NCBI RefSeq assembly: GCF_027627475.1
Contig: NZ_CP115484.1
Coordinates: forward strand, 3,828,001-3,892,000
Length of the DNA: 64,000 bases
Reading direction: 5' to 3'
Source of the DNA: Paenibacillus sp. SYP-B4298
GTDB taxonomy: Bacteria; Bacillota; Bacilli; Paenibacillales; Paenibacillaceae
Both the position numbers and the translations under genes were made by a program. The notes below the pieces were generated by a model. That model was not told where the DNA came from, ran no database searches, and saw only the letters and a program-made list of their open reading frames with translations. Shown here piece by piece: positions 1 to 8,684 of the stretch; the first letter of the stretch is position 1; each line of letters starts with the position of its first letter.

Positions 1-610
1 GCGACTTGTTCGTCACCTGCTGCTGGTAATTGCGCTTCAGATAGGCTGCCGCCCGCTCAGCGACGTTCACGGCAGTAGGCGCTGCCGCTGCACGCCATTC
101 CTGCTCGATCAACTGGAGCAGTTGCAGGAACAGCTTCTGGCATTGCCAGAAGGATTCGGCGATCGGACTTCCTCCAGCCTGCCGCAACGCATCAAGCAGC
201 CTGTCCGCCTCCTCCGGGCGGGTCAGCTTCATGTGCTTGGGCAGTCGAATGGTATATAGATAGTGATCGCCATGCAGTGTCGCAGCAGCGCCGCCGCGGC
301 ACTCCTCCCACACGCCCGGCGTCTGAAAATGAATCCAGTCGAACACCGTCTCCTCCGGGCAACCCTTATATCCGCGATGTGCCCTGTCCGGTCGCAGCAG
401 TACGATCTGCCCTGGGCCAAGCGTCCAGACAGTGCCATCCTCCTCAATCGTTAGCTCCCCTTGCCTGATATACAGCAGGTCGAAGGTGCCCCGATTCGCT
501 CGGCTGGGATGAAGCTGCCCTGCTTCGTAGCGGCGATGATCAGCCTCTATGAAGTAGGGCAGCGGTGGAGCCAAAAAATGTAGTAGAGGCATAGCTGTTG
601 TCGTGCTCAT
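1..610 (-). CDS. AraC-family regulator, N-terminal part (cut by window edge)
   Basis: About 203 residues are visible and the frame runs off the left edge. The N-terminal half looks like a cupin sensor domain: a beta-rich stretch with LLYIRQGELTI, then LGPGQIVLLRPDRAHRGY, the usual arm of sugar-responsive AraC regulators. The last visible residues (AAYLKRNYQQQVT) match the helix that opens the AraC DNA-binding domain, so the HTH lies outside the window. The ATG at 610 overlaps the stop of the preceding ArsR-type gene by 4 nt (ATGA), so the two are translationally coupled. Context (araM, ArsR-type gene) suggests a carbohydrate or polyol regulator. The ligand is unknown. Confidence 0.8.
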   Translation of the reverse strand, partial: MSTTTAMPLLHFLAPPLPYFIEADHRRYEAGQLHPSRANRGTFDLLYIRQGELTIEEDGTVWTLGPGQIVLLRPDRAHRGYKGCPEETVFDWIHFQTPGVWEECRGGAAATLHGDHYLYTIRLPKHMKLTRPEEADRLLDALRQAGGSPIAESFWQCQKLFLQLLQLIEQEWRAAAAPTAVNVAERAAAYLKRNYQQQVTNKS

Positions 611-1527
611 GATGTTCCTTGCTCCTTCTTGTAATATACGCGAATAACAATGTCTTGCTCGTAATTCCCGAATGACTTGCCAAACAGCGTCAAGCCGCCA
701 ACATGTGCCGCATCATCTGCCACCTCGAAGCGGATCGTCCAGAAGCTCCCTGCCGCATTGACCTGCTCCACCGTCGTATCCGACATGCGGCCTCCATCCA
801 GAAATGTGCCGTCTGCTCCAATGCGGATAATCTTGAGCATGCCGTATTGGTTCGTATTATCATGCCACCAGGCAGGGGTTAAGCGCCCGCGAGCGTGACC
901 GAAGTCGCCTGGGCTCGTCCATTGACCCAGCGGCATCCCGTTCAGTGTGAAGGAGATGTCCGATGGCCATCTTTCATTAATTCCCGGTGCCTCCGAGCCG
1001 ATCTCCATCGAGATTTCAATCTCCTCTAGCTGTTGACCCGCCAGCAAATAGTTCGGAAATTTATATTCCAAAAACCCTTTGCCAAACCATACGATCTCGG
1101 CATTCATTCGCTCCGGCGACATGAAATATCGCGGATCGTCATACTGACCGATAATGCTGGAGTGAGTCGCCAGGCCACAGGTCGGATAGACGTTATAATC
1201 GGTGAAATGGCCCACGGGAATCGTAATTTCATACTTCTCCCGCGGCACGGCCTCCACCTGGGGAAATTCGACATGGATATGATTGGTCGTTGGATAGCAT
1301 AATTTATAGGTAGCTCCGTTATGCCGTTCCATCTTGCAATGAATGAGTCCCGCCTTCTCCAGCTTGCCCACATGCATCGTCATAATCGCGGCACTAAGAC
1401 CAAGCGTCTCCGCCAGCTCCTTGTTATGCATGGGCTTCTCAGCGATTAGACGCAAAATATTCAATCGAACTTCACTTGCAAGCGCTTCATACACGGGCAA
1501 GGAAGCTTTGCTGATGTCAGCTTTCAT
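607..1527 (-). CDS. ArsR-type winged-helix regulator with large C-terminal domain
   Basis: 306 aa. Residues about 5-75 form an ArsR-like winged helix (YEALASEVRLNILRLIAEKP, then NKELAETLGLSAAIMTMHV). The other 230 residues are unusual for ArsR, which is normally about 100 aa. They are rich in beta-type sequence with many aromatic residues and may be a jelly-roll ligand-binding domain. That is inference. I chose the ATG at 1527 because GAGG lies 7 nt upstream; the ATG at 1563 lacks a good site. It follows araM by 52 nt and overlaps the AraC gene by 4 nt, so the three form one operon. No metal-binding cysteine cluster is obvious, so a metal sensor role is unlikely. Confidence 0.75.
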   Translation of the reverse strand: MKADISKASLPVYEALASEVRLNILRLIAEKPMHNKELAETLGLSAAIMTMHVGKLEKAGLIHCKMERHNGATYKLCYPTTNHIHVEFPQVEAVPREKYEITIPVGHFTDYNVYPTCGLATHSSIIGQYDDPRYFMSPERMNAEIVWFGKGFLEYKFPNYLLAGQQLEEIEISMEIGSEAPGINERWPSDISFTLNGMPLGQWTSPGDFGHARGRLTPAWWHDNTNQYGMLKIIRIGADGTFLDGGRMSDTTVEQVNAAGSFWTIRFEVADDAAHVGGLTLFGKSFGNYEQDIVIRVYYKKEQGTS

Positions 1528-1579
1528 GCGGAAACCTCGCTCCTCAATATCATTTGAAATCATCTAAGCACGGATTCGA

Positions 1580-2746
1580 CTAGTCGCGCTCATTATATGC
1601 CCGCAGCATTGTATAACGAGCCCTGACATGATGCGCCTGCTGCAGGCTGCGCTGCGCAAGCTCCGGCTCAATGCCAAGCTGCTGCAGATTATCCGGCCCG
1701 CCTGCCGTGCGCAGCCACTGCTGTAGCTGCTCTGGCTGCGGAATCTGCGCTAGCCAGCTAGCGATCTCCTCCCAGCGGTCGTGCACGGCCTCACTGAAGC
1801 CTGTCGGCCCTTCTGCCGCGATACGGTGATAGAGTGCCGCGATCTGTGCACAGGCGACACCAACCTTGGCCCCGTGCAGCAGTTGCTTGCGCCCCTCCTT
1901 CAGAAATTCCATCTCCCAGTAATGGGACAGATGATGCTCTGCACCGGAGGCGGGATGAGACTGGCCGAAGATCAGCATCGCCAGCCCGGACTCGATGAGA
2001 GCCGTCATCAGAATTCGGATCCCCTCTTCATCTCCGGCAGCAATCTGCTCCACATGCTGTATACAGGAGCTCAGCGCCTGCTCGGTGATCTCGGCAACAA
2101 GCGGGCTATACGGCTCACCTGCTACCGTGCTGGAAAACCTCCAGTCGAACAGCGACGTATATTTGCCGAGCATATCGCCAAATCCCGCTGCCACCATCGC
2201 ACGGGGAGCCTTGACGAGTACATCCAGATCGGCGAAGATCGCGATTGGCGCCGAGGCGGCAACTGTAATCTTCTGTCCTTGTATCAGTATTGGTGCGCCC
2301 TTGGAATTAAAACCGTCCACCGAGGGGGCAGTAGGAATCGAGAGAAACGGCTTGTTCATCTTATAAGCGGCAAAACGGGTAATATCATGCAGCGTGCCCG
2401 CCCCTACCGCCACCAGCAGCTCGGTCTCCTTAGGGGAGACGTTCAGCATCAGATGGACGATGCTGCGTTCATCTGCGACGACATCCCCTTGGTAATCAGG
2501 CGGGATCAGACAGATGCCCGGCTCAAGCCCGCGCCCGCGCAGTTCGGCCTCCACTGTGCTCCCTGCCGCCTCATAAGTACGGCTGTCAGCAACAAGCAGC
2601 ACGTTCTTGAATCCTTGGTCAGCTATATACGCTGCAGCCTGTGCCAACGCTCCAGCCTCGATGATGATACGGTCGATCTCGATCGGGTGACGGGCTCCCT
2701 GCTCCCCAGCAGCGCGCTCATTCCAAGCGTTAATGTTATCCTGCAT
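1580..2746 (-). CDS. araM: sn-glycerol-1-phosphate dehydrogenase, AraM/EgsA family
   Basis: 388 aa, the full family length. The family reduces dihydroxyacetone phosphate to sn-glycerol-1-phosphate with NAD(P)H. In Bacillus subtilis AraM is a metal-dependent enzyme encoded in the arabinose operon. Visible marks are the nucleotide-binding GAGTLHDITRFAA (about residue 117), TAPSVDGFNSKGA (about 139) and the metal-binding GQSHPASGAEHHLSHYWEM (about 262). AAGGGAG lies 8 nt before the ATG. It is first in an operon with two regulators. Its product could feed a phosphoglycerol lipid or a cell-wall polymer. The family call is firm, the physiological role is not. Confidence 0.9.
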   Translation of the reverse strand: MQDNINAWNERAAGEQGARHPIEIDRIIIEAGALAQAAAYIADQGFKNVLLVADSRTYEAAGSTVEAELRGRGLEPGICLIPPDYQGDVVADERSIVHLMLNVSPKETELLVAVGAGTLHDITRFAAYKMNKPFLSIPTAPSVDGFNSKGAPILIQGQKITVAASAPIAIFADLDVLVKAPRAMVAAGFGDMLGKYTSLFDWRFSSTVAGEPYSPLVAEITEQALSSCIQHVEQIAAGDEEGIRILMTALIESGLAMLIFGQSHPASGAEHHLSHYWEMEFLKEGRKQLLHGAKVGVACAQIAALYHRIAAEGPTGFSEAVHDRWEEIASWLAQIPQPEQLQQWLRTAGGPDNLQQLGIEPELAQRSLQQAHHVRARYTMLRAYNERD

Positions 2747-2891
2747 CTGGTCGGCTCCCTTCTTGGTATGTTCCTTCCTGTTAATTGAACGTTATGGTAC
2801 GATGACGTGCAGTCCACTTCCTTCCCTGCACTTTCGGATGCTGCGCCTGAGGCACACCCTTTCGTGGCTCTCTATCGCTTCGACTGTTGAA

Positions 2892-2907
2892 TTTAGTTAT
2901 ACCTAAA
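2892..2907. promoter_or_regulatory. Possible operator dyad upstream of araM
   Basis: The 231-nt gap between araM and the VOC gene is AT-rich around a short dyad, TTTAG-N6-CTAAA. It lies about 150 nt upstream of the araM start and could bind the ArsR- or AraC-type regulator of the same operon. No clear -35/-10 pair was identified, so this is only a candidate. Confidence 0.25.
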
Positions 2908-2977
2908 CTAATATTAAAATATATTAAGGCAAACGTCCACGACTATCCTGCACCGTCCTTCGTCGCTTCGCCTTCCG

Positions 2978-3361
2978 CTATTCCTTGTTCGCATTAAATT
3001 CAATTATATTGCCATCTGGATCAGTAACAAATACCTGATGCCAGCCTGTAATACTGTCCGGCTTGTTCTTATAAGGAACGCCATGCTGCTCCAGCCGCTG
3101 CAGTACCTCTGCCATGCTCCTCACGCGAAGCGCAAAGTGACCATCCCGTGTGTCGATCGTCGTTGTTCCGCGCACAGTCAGTGCCGGCTCATGAACGATT
3201 AGATGAATCTGCATATTTCCTATATCATACCAGGCGCCAGGAAAATCAAAGTCCGGCCGCTCCGCGCTCTCCTTCAGCCCCAGTATGCCGCCGTAAAAGG
3301 CTCGGGCCCGCGCCAAGTCCCGCACTACGACCGATGTATGATGAATGCCATCAATCTGCAT
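2978..3361 (-). CDS. VOC-family (glyoxalase/dioxygenase-like) protein
   Basis: 127 aa, one vicinal-oxygen-chelate unit made of two beta-alpha-beta-beta-beta modules. It begins QIDGIHHTSVVVRDLARA and ends VFVTDPDGNIIEFNANKE, the typical first and last strands carrying metal-ligand His and Glu. The ATG at 3361 is chosen because AAAGGGGG lies 8 nt upstream and because homologues start at this strand; an upstream in-frame extension has no family match. Members include glyoxalase I, fosfomycin-resistance enzymes and ring-cleaving dioxygenases, and the substrate cannot be told here. It looks monocistronic. Confidence 0.85.
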   Translation of the reverse strand: MQIDGIHHTSVVVRDLARARAFYGGILGLKESAERPDFDFPGAWYDIGNMQIHLIVHEPALTVRGTTTIDTRDGHFALRVRSMAEVLQRLEQHGVPYKNKPDSITGWHQVFVTDPDGNIIEFNANKE

Positions 3362-3584
3362 TCCCCATTCCCCCTTTGCTTCTCGATTGGATAAGTATAG
3401 CACATTCGGGCAATCGACGCTCCGATAACCTATGGCTGCGGCTGCTGACCGCAGCATCTGTCTGAGCTTAGCTGATAGAGCGAGCGACTGCCCTCTGCGT
3501 GTGGTTTGACCGACCGTCGTCATGTAGCCATGCACCGCACACTGGGAACTGCACGCGGTGCGAATTGCTGTTCGCGCCTACAAG

Positions 3585-3625
3585 AAAAAGCTGTGAAAGA
3601 GCGCCATCTGCACTCCTCCACAGCT
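3585..3625 (-). terminator. Rho-independent terminator of sugar ABC operon
   Basis: AGCTGTG and CACAGCT form a stem read on the minus strand and are followed by TTTTTC. It lies just after the stop of the last permease gene (3647). Confidence 0.6.
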
Positions 3626-3646
3626 AAGTGAATCCTTTATGTCCAA

Positions 3647-4450
3647 TCATCCCTTGACCGCTCCGGCTGTGATGCCCTTGATGAAGGTTTTGGAGCCAGC
3701 CAGGAAAACGAGCAGCACAGGCAGCGTGGCAATCGCCAGCGCCGTCATGCGCGCCGCATAGTCTGTGCGATGCACGATGCCCAGATTGGATACAAATACA
3801 GGCACGGTGTACCATCTCGAATCATTGATCGTCACCAGCGGCAGCAGGTAATTATTCCATGACCATAGAAATACGAGCGTCGCGAGCGTCGCCAGACCTG
3901 GCTTGATCAATGGCAGCACGATGCGGAAGAAAATTCCCGGCTCTGAGCATCCATCGATGCGGGCGCATTCCAGCACCTCATTGGGCACCGTATCCTTAAT
4001 GAACTGCACCATAAAGAACGCACCGAACGGAAAGGCCGCCCAGACCAGGATGATCGGCAGCAGCGTATTGCCAAAGCCCAAATGCTTCATCTCGATAATA
4101 TAGCCGATAATTCCCACCTGGGTAGGAACCATCATCGAGATAATAATGAAATAATTCAGCAGCCGCTTGAAGCGGAAATGAAACTTGGCCAGTGAATAGC
4201 CGATCAAGGTGCTCGTCAATCCTGCCAGCAGCACTGCGCTGACCGAGACGACCAGACTGTTCATGTACACCTGTATGAAGTTCGACTCGAACACCGTCCG
4301 CAGGTTGTTCAGCAGATAGCTGCCAGGCAGCAGCGGCAGTCCCTTGAAGATGTCCTCCGTGAAGTACGTAGACATCATAATCATAATATAGAACGGCACG
4401 AGCGAGATGACGGTAACGATTAGCAGCAATGTCCATACAACGTATCTCAT
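3647..4450 (-). CDS. Sugar ABC transporter permease, MalG type
   Basis: 267 aa with about six membrane helices. The inner-membrane EAA loop reads ECARIDGCSEPGIFFRIVLP, the docking site for the shared MsmX-like ATPase of carbohydrate importers. It pairs with the upstream permease, whose stop it overlaps by 4 nt, and with the lipoprotein at 5409-6779. No ATPase is encoded nearby, as is usual for this importer family in Bacillota, where one ATPase serves many systems. The sugar is unknown. Confidence 0.9.
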   Translation of the reverse strand: MRYVVWTLLLIVTVISLVPFYIMIMMSTYFTEDIFKGLPLLPGSYLLNNLRTVFESNFIQVYMNSLVVSVSAVLLAGLTSTLIGYSLAKFHFRFKRLLNYFIIISMMVPTQVGIIGYIIEMKHLGFGNTLLPIILVWAAFPFGAFFMVQFIKDTVPNEVLECARIDGCSEPGIFFRIVLPLIKPGLATLATLVFLWSWNNYLLPLVTINDSRWYTVPVFVSNLGIVHRTDYAARMTALAIATLPVLLVFLAGSKTFIKGITAGAVKG

Positions 4451-5388
4451 CGTTCATCCCCCTTTCCTGCTGTCAGGCGATAGCTGGCAATCGAGAACAG
4501 GATGATGAGCAGGAACAGCGAGTAGGCAATAGCCGAGCCGTAGCCAAAGCGGGTTCCCGAGATGAAGGAATCGTCGACAAACTTCCAGATGACCGTCAGC
4601 GCCGAATTATCCGGGCCGCCCACCTGCACCGAGCCTGACCAGCCGCCATACAGCAGCTTCGGCTCGTCAAATAGCTGCAAGCCGGAGATGATTGAGGTGA
4701 CGACCAGGAAGACGCTAATGTTGCGCAACAGCGGCAATGTAATCCGTGTAAAGGTATGCAGCCCGGTGGAACCGTCCATCTTGGCCGCCTCGTACACATC
4801 CTGCGGGATAGCCGTCATCCCGGCCAGGTAGATCGCCAGAAAGTAGCCCAGGTTGCGCCATAGCACCATCAATGCAATAATGATGCGGCTCGTCCATTCG
4901 CCCTGCAGCCAATAGATGCCCTCGTCCAGCACACCCAGCTTGAGCAGCAACTGATTCACTGTGCCCGTCTGCCAGTCGAACATGAACGAGAAGATGAAGC
5001 CGATCGCCACAGGCGTTGTAATATAGGGGAGGAAGTTGACGGTCTGGAACAACCGTCTCCCCCTCGTCAGATTAAAGATCGTATAGGCCAGGAACATGCC
5101 GATCAGAATAAGCAGCGGCACAGTCATCACCATAATGATTAGCGTGTTGTAGATTGATTTGATAAACAGCGGGTCCTTGGTAAACAGATCGATATAGTTT
5201 TTCAGACCGATAAAGGTTTTGGCGCCGACACCGTTCCAGTCGTTAAGACTGAGGTAGAAGGAGTACAGCACCGGATAGAGCTGGAATAAAGCATAGGCAA
5301 GCACGAAAGGCAACGCAAACAAGTACGGCCAGATGCGGATGGTTCGCTTCACGCGTGGTGCAGCCTGCGGTAAGGATGAGCCCGTCAT
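4447..5388 (-). CDS. Sugar ABC transporter permease, MalF/UgpA type
   Basis: 313 aa with six predicted helices after a short basic N-terminus. The EAA motif is EAAKMDGSTGLHTFTRITLP. It starts 20 nt after the binding-protein gene and overlaps the MalG-type permease. Together they form the membrane channel of a CUT1-type importer for a di- or oligosaccharide. The class is inferred from the two-permease layout. Confidence 0.9.
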   Translation of the reverse strand: MTGSSLPQAAPRVKRTIRIWPYLFALPFVLAYALFQLYPVLYSFYLSLNDWNGVGAKTFIGLKNYIDLFTKDPLFIKSIYNTLIIMVMTVPLLILIGMFLAYTIFNLTRGRRLFQTVNFLPYITTPVAIGFIFSFMFDWQTGTVNQLLLKLGVLDEGIYWLQGEWTSRIIIALMVLWRNLGYFLAIYLAGMTAIPQDVYEAAKMDGSTGLHTFTRITLPLLRNISVFLVVTSIISGLQLFDEPKLLYGGWSGSVQVGGPDNSALTVIWKFVDDSFISGTRFGYGSAIAYSLFLLIILFSIASYRLTAGKGDER

Positions 5389-5408
5389 TGGTGTTCCCTC
5401 GTTTCTGT

Positions 5409-6779
5409 TTATTTCACGGTTGCGTCAGTCGCCTTCGCCTGTACCTCGCTAATGAACTTCGCCATCGCTGCCTTCTCGTCGATGCTCGTATCCTTCGTCC
5501 ACAGCGGATAGAGGGACATGAATGCGCCTTCTACGATCGAATCATATTTCGTCTGCTTCTCGCCCTTGACACCCGGAACGATCTCATCAATGAAGTATTT
5601 CATCAGATTTTGCCCGCCGAAGAAGGCATCATACTCCGAGCCGGCTTCAATCAGATCCTTGTTGTTTTCATAGAAAGCCTTAGTGCCCGGTGTGAACCCG
5701 AATTTCTCATAGGCCAGCTTCGTGCCCTCATCAGACAAATAGCAGAACTGGATGTACGCCCATGCCGCCTCCTTCACCTTGCTGTCCTTGTAGATGCTGA
5801 CCGAGGTTCCGCCGCGTGTAAAGCTGCCGCCCGGCGCCTTCACCAGCCCCCAACGTCCGCTGCCATCCTTGTCATTGGCGGAGATATGCCATTTCGGCCC
5901 CCAAGGAGCCATCGGGTAGAACAGATTCTCACCAGTAGACATCGAGGTCGACCAAGCTGGCGTCCACAGCTCATGCTTGCCGAGGATACCGGCATCTCTC
6001 ATCTTGAACAGCATCTGCAGCGGACCGGACATACGCGACGTCAGATCGATCTCGCCATTCTGAATGTAATTCATCCCGCTCTGCCCGCGCAGCACCAGGA
6101 ATGCATCGCCAAGACCAGGGAACATCGTCACCTTGCCGCCGCTCTTCTCCGCCACCTGCTTGCCTTGCTCAATGAAGGCATTCCAGTCGGACAGCAGTGC
6201 TTCCAGCTCCTTCGGATCATCTGTGCCAAGATATTGCTTGGCAATGTCGCGCCGGAAGGCCAGGCCAGCCGGAGCGATCTGCTGATCGACACCTACGAGC
6301 TCATCCGCTTCATTGGTCATGAGCGGCACCAAGTAATCCAGTAGCTCGGAGCGCTTGAGATTGTAAGGAGCCTGCTCCAGATTCTCCAGCACGCCCAGAT
6401 CGAACAGCTTGCCGCGGTAGGCGGTCTCGCCGAGGATGACATCTGGCACATCGGAGCCGGAGGCAATGCCGCTCTGCAGCTTCTGCAGATAATCATTCGG
6501 ATTGACAATGGTATATTCAACCTTAATGTTCGGATATTTCTTATTGAACTCCGGGATCATCTCTTTCAGATAGGTCTCGTCCCAATCCCATACGCGGATG
6601 GTCGTCGGTGTCTCGCCGCCGCTGCCGCCAGTGCCCTCTGCAGCCGTGTTGCCGCCTGAAGCGCCACTTGTGCTGCTTGTACTGCCTGTGCCGCTGTTGC
6701 CGCCGCAGGCTGAGAGCAGCGATAGCATCATCATTGCTGCCAGTAGTGTGATGAGCCATTGTTTGTTCTGCCTATTCAT
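5409..6779 (-). CDS. Sugar-binding lipoprotein of ABC importer
   Basis: 456 aa. The signal peptide ends in a lipobox (LLSACGG), followed by a Ser/Thr/Gly-rich linker to about residue 55, so the protein is tethered outside the cell membrane. The mature part begins TTIRVWDWDETYLKEMIPEF, typical of family 1 extracellular solute-binding proteins. It is the first gene of the three-gene transport operon, and a cre-like site lies about 30 nt upstream of the start. The adjacent two-component system (6914-10400) probably controls this operon in response to the transported sugar. Confidence 0.9.
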   Translation of the reverse strand: MNRQNKQWLITLLAAMMMLSLLSACGGNSGTGSTSSTSGASGGNTAAEGTGGSGGETPTTIRVWDWDETYLKEMIPEFNKKYPNIKVEYTIVNPNDYLQKLQSGIASGSDVPDVILGETAYRGKLFDLGVLENLEQAPYNLKRSELLDYLVPLMTNEADELVGVDQQIAPAGLAFRRDIAKQYLGTDDPKELEALLSDWNAFIEQGKQVAEKSGGKVTMFPGLGDAFLVLRGQSGMNYIQNGEIDLTSRMSGPLQMLFKMRDAGILGKHELWTPAWSTSMSTGENLFYPMAPWGPKWHISANDKDGSGRWGLVKAPGGSFTRGGTSVSIYKDSKVKEAAWAYIQFCYLSDEGTKLAYEKFGFTPGTKAFYENNKDLIEAGSEYDAFFGGQNLMKYFIDEIVPGVKGEKQTKYDSIVEGAFMSLYPLWTKDTSIDEKAAMAKFISEVQAKATDATVK

Positions 6780-6805
6780 GTGAATCCCCCTCTGGAATGG
6801 ATGCT

Positions 6806-6820
6806 GTTAAGCGTTTGCAC
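6806..6820 (-). promoter_or_regulatory. cre-like CcpA site upstream of sugar importer
   Basis: Read on the minus strand it is GTGCAAACGCTTAAC, close to the catabolite-responsive element consensus (TGNAANCGNTTNCA) but imperfect at the 3' end. An almost identical 14-nt motif lies upstream of the response-regulator gene (10604-10617), which supports a real regulatory site. Confidence 0.45.
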
Positions 6821-6913
6821 TACTAATATTAACAGCGCTTTCAGCAGCCAAAAAGAAGACAATACGGTTATTTTGTTCAAAATCCGGTCTCGACATCCGG
6901 TTTCGACATCCAA

Positions 6914-8680
6914 TTATGCGCTTCCTTGAACTTCATCTCCATCGTCCAGCGGGAGCACCAGAGACACCGCGGTGCCCTCCCCCCGGCTACTCTTGATCTC
7001 TACGCCATATCCATGGCCGTAATGGTACTGAATCCGGTCGCGAATGTTAAGCAGTCCGATGCCGCGAATCTGGTCAGCGTGAATGCCGCTATCGCGCCGG
7101 GTGAACAGCCCTGCGGCCGTCTCCTCATCCATACCGCCTCCGTCATCCGCCACCGTGACCACCAGCCGCTGCTGTCCGTCCGCACGCGCGCGGATGGCGA
7201 TGCTACCAGGCCGATCATAGGGGCAGATGCCATGGAACAATGCATTTTCAACCAGCGGCTGAATCATCATACGCGGAATGACCGCCTGACACAGCTCATC
7301 TGGAATCTCCCAGTGAACGGTGAACTGCCCCGGGTAGCGGCAATGCTGAATATCGATATAGCGTCCAACAATTCCCTGCTCCTCCTGCAGCGTAGCAAAA
7401 AAAGCGCCGTCCCCGGTCTTGACCGTATCCTGCAGGATGGCAATCAGCGACTCGGTAATCTGCGCCGCCTGACGGCTCTGCTCGGAATGGGACAGGTAGA
7501 TGACCGTATTGAGCGTATTGTAGACGAAATGGGGGTTAATCTGCGACATCAGCAGACTCATCTGCATCGTTCGTTTCATCTTCTCATGATCAATCGATGC
7601 CTGCACATGCTCTCTAAGCTCCGTCACCATCTTGTTGAAGCCCTGCCCGAGCAGCTCCATCTCATCGCCGCTGCGAATGACGACGCTCGTATTCAGATTG
7701 CCGACCGACACCCGCTTCATCGCCTGCACGAGCCGCGAGATTGGTCTGGTGAAGGTCAAGATCAGAGGTACAAACACGATCAAAATAAATGCTATGCTCG
7801 CCAAAATAATGAGCATATCGTATTGGAAGATTTTATTAATCTCCGCGAACAGACGCGCCTTGGACAGCACGGCTGCCTGATGCCAGCGATCGCCCATTGT
7901 GCTGCTGCTCATCACTATATAGCTGTCATTCTCGCTGTAGTCCTGCTGCTGTGCGATCGCCTCCGCAATCTCGATGCCGTCCGCCTCCGCGCCCTGAAAC
8001 CCGCTGTCGAACAGCGGCTCGTCATAGCCGTTAAATAGCACCAGCTGCTCAAAGTCGCCGCGGCTCTGCTCATACGCACCCGTAATCTCGGAATGGGCAA
8101 TGTCCAGCACCAGAAAATAATTAGGCTCCCGCGGCTGCTCCAGGTTGCGGTATTCGACCACATAGCTGAGCACAGCCTGGTGACGGCTGAGCGAGAAGAA
8201 GTTATGCGGAGCAGTGAAGCCTGTCCGCGCCCCGCGCGCGCGAAAGTTAGTAAACCAGTCCTGCTGCAGATAGTCCTGGAAGTAGTCCTCATACCCCGGA
8301 TTGTTCGAGTATACCTCTCCATCCTCGCGGATAATCATGGCATTGAGCACATAGGCGTTCAGCGCGGCGAACCGCTTCAGCCGCTCCTGCACCTCCAGCT
8401 TGCGGTAGTAGTCCCGCTGCAGGTCAGGCGGACTCATCGGCACGATCATCCGGTTAATCTCCTCATCGGACACGATGTATTCCGCGGTCTTCACGATCTG
8501 CTTTTGCACCATATTAACCTGAGCCGAGATCTGGGCCAGCTTCGTCATGCTGTCGCGCACCGATTGCTTGCGGATGACGTCACTTGCGTATTCATAGGTA
8601 AAAAATCCGCTCAGCACTAGCGATATGCTCACAACGAGCACGGTGCTGGCTATAATCTTCGTCCGAATCTTCCACCGCAT
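6914..8680 (-). CDS. Sensor histidine kinase, LytS/YesM family
   Basis: 588 aa. A membrane helix lies near residues 8-28 and a second near 290-312, enclosing an extracellular sensor domain. A HAMP-like segment (TRPISRLVQAMKRVSVGNLN) follows. The kinase domain has SQINPHFVYNTLNTVIYLSH with the phospho-accepting His, and an ATPase with DDGGGMD and GIGLLNIRDR. The ATG at 8680 is chosen because AGGCGGTG precedes it; the start lies 4 nt past the stop of the response-regulator gene, so they are co-transcribed. It probably senses sugar availability for the adjacent importer. Confidence 0.9.
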   Translation of the reverse strand: MRWKIRTKIIASTVLVVSISLVLSGFFTYEYASDVIRKQSVRDSMTKLAQISAQVNMVQKQIVKTAEYIVSDEEINRMIVPMSPPDLQRDYYRKLEVQERLKRFAALNAYVLNAMIIREDGEVYSNNPGYEDYFQDYLQQDWFTNFRARGARTGFTAPHNFFSLSRHQAVLSYVVEYRNLEQPREPNYFLVLDIAHSEITGAYEQSRGDFEQLVLFNGYDEPLFDSGFQGAEADGIEIAEAIAQQQDYSENDSYIVMSSSTMGDRWHQAAVLSKARLFAEINKIFQYDMLIILASIAFILIVFVPLILTFTRPISRLVQAMKRVSVGNLNTSVVIRSGDEMELLGQGFNKMVTELREHVQASIDHEKMKRTMQMSLLMSQINPHFVYNTLNTVIYLSHSEQSRQAAQITESLIAILQDTVKTGDGAFFATLQEEQGIVGRYIDIQHCRYPGQFTVHWEIPDELCQAVIPRMMIQPLVENALFHGICPYDRPGSIAIRARADGQQRLVVTVADDGGGMDEETAAGLFTRRDSGIHADQIRGIGLLNIRDRIQYHYGHGYGVEIKSSRGEGTAVSLVLPLDDGDEVQGSA

Positions 8681-8684
8681 CCGC

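Noticed and set aside
1781-2788. 335-codon frame on the plus strand opposite araM
   Set aside because: Antisense to a full-length enzyme with conserved motifs. No ribosome site.
6926-8038. 370-codon frame on the plus strand opposite the sensor kinase
   Set aside because: Antisense to kinase motifs. No recognisable protein.
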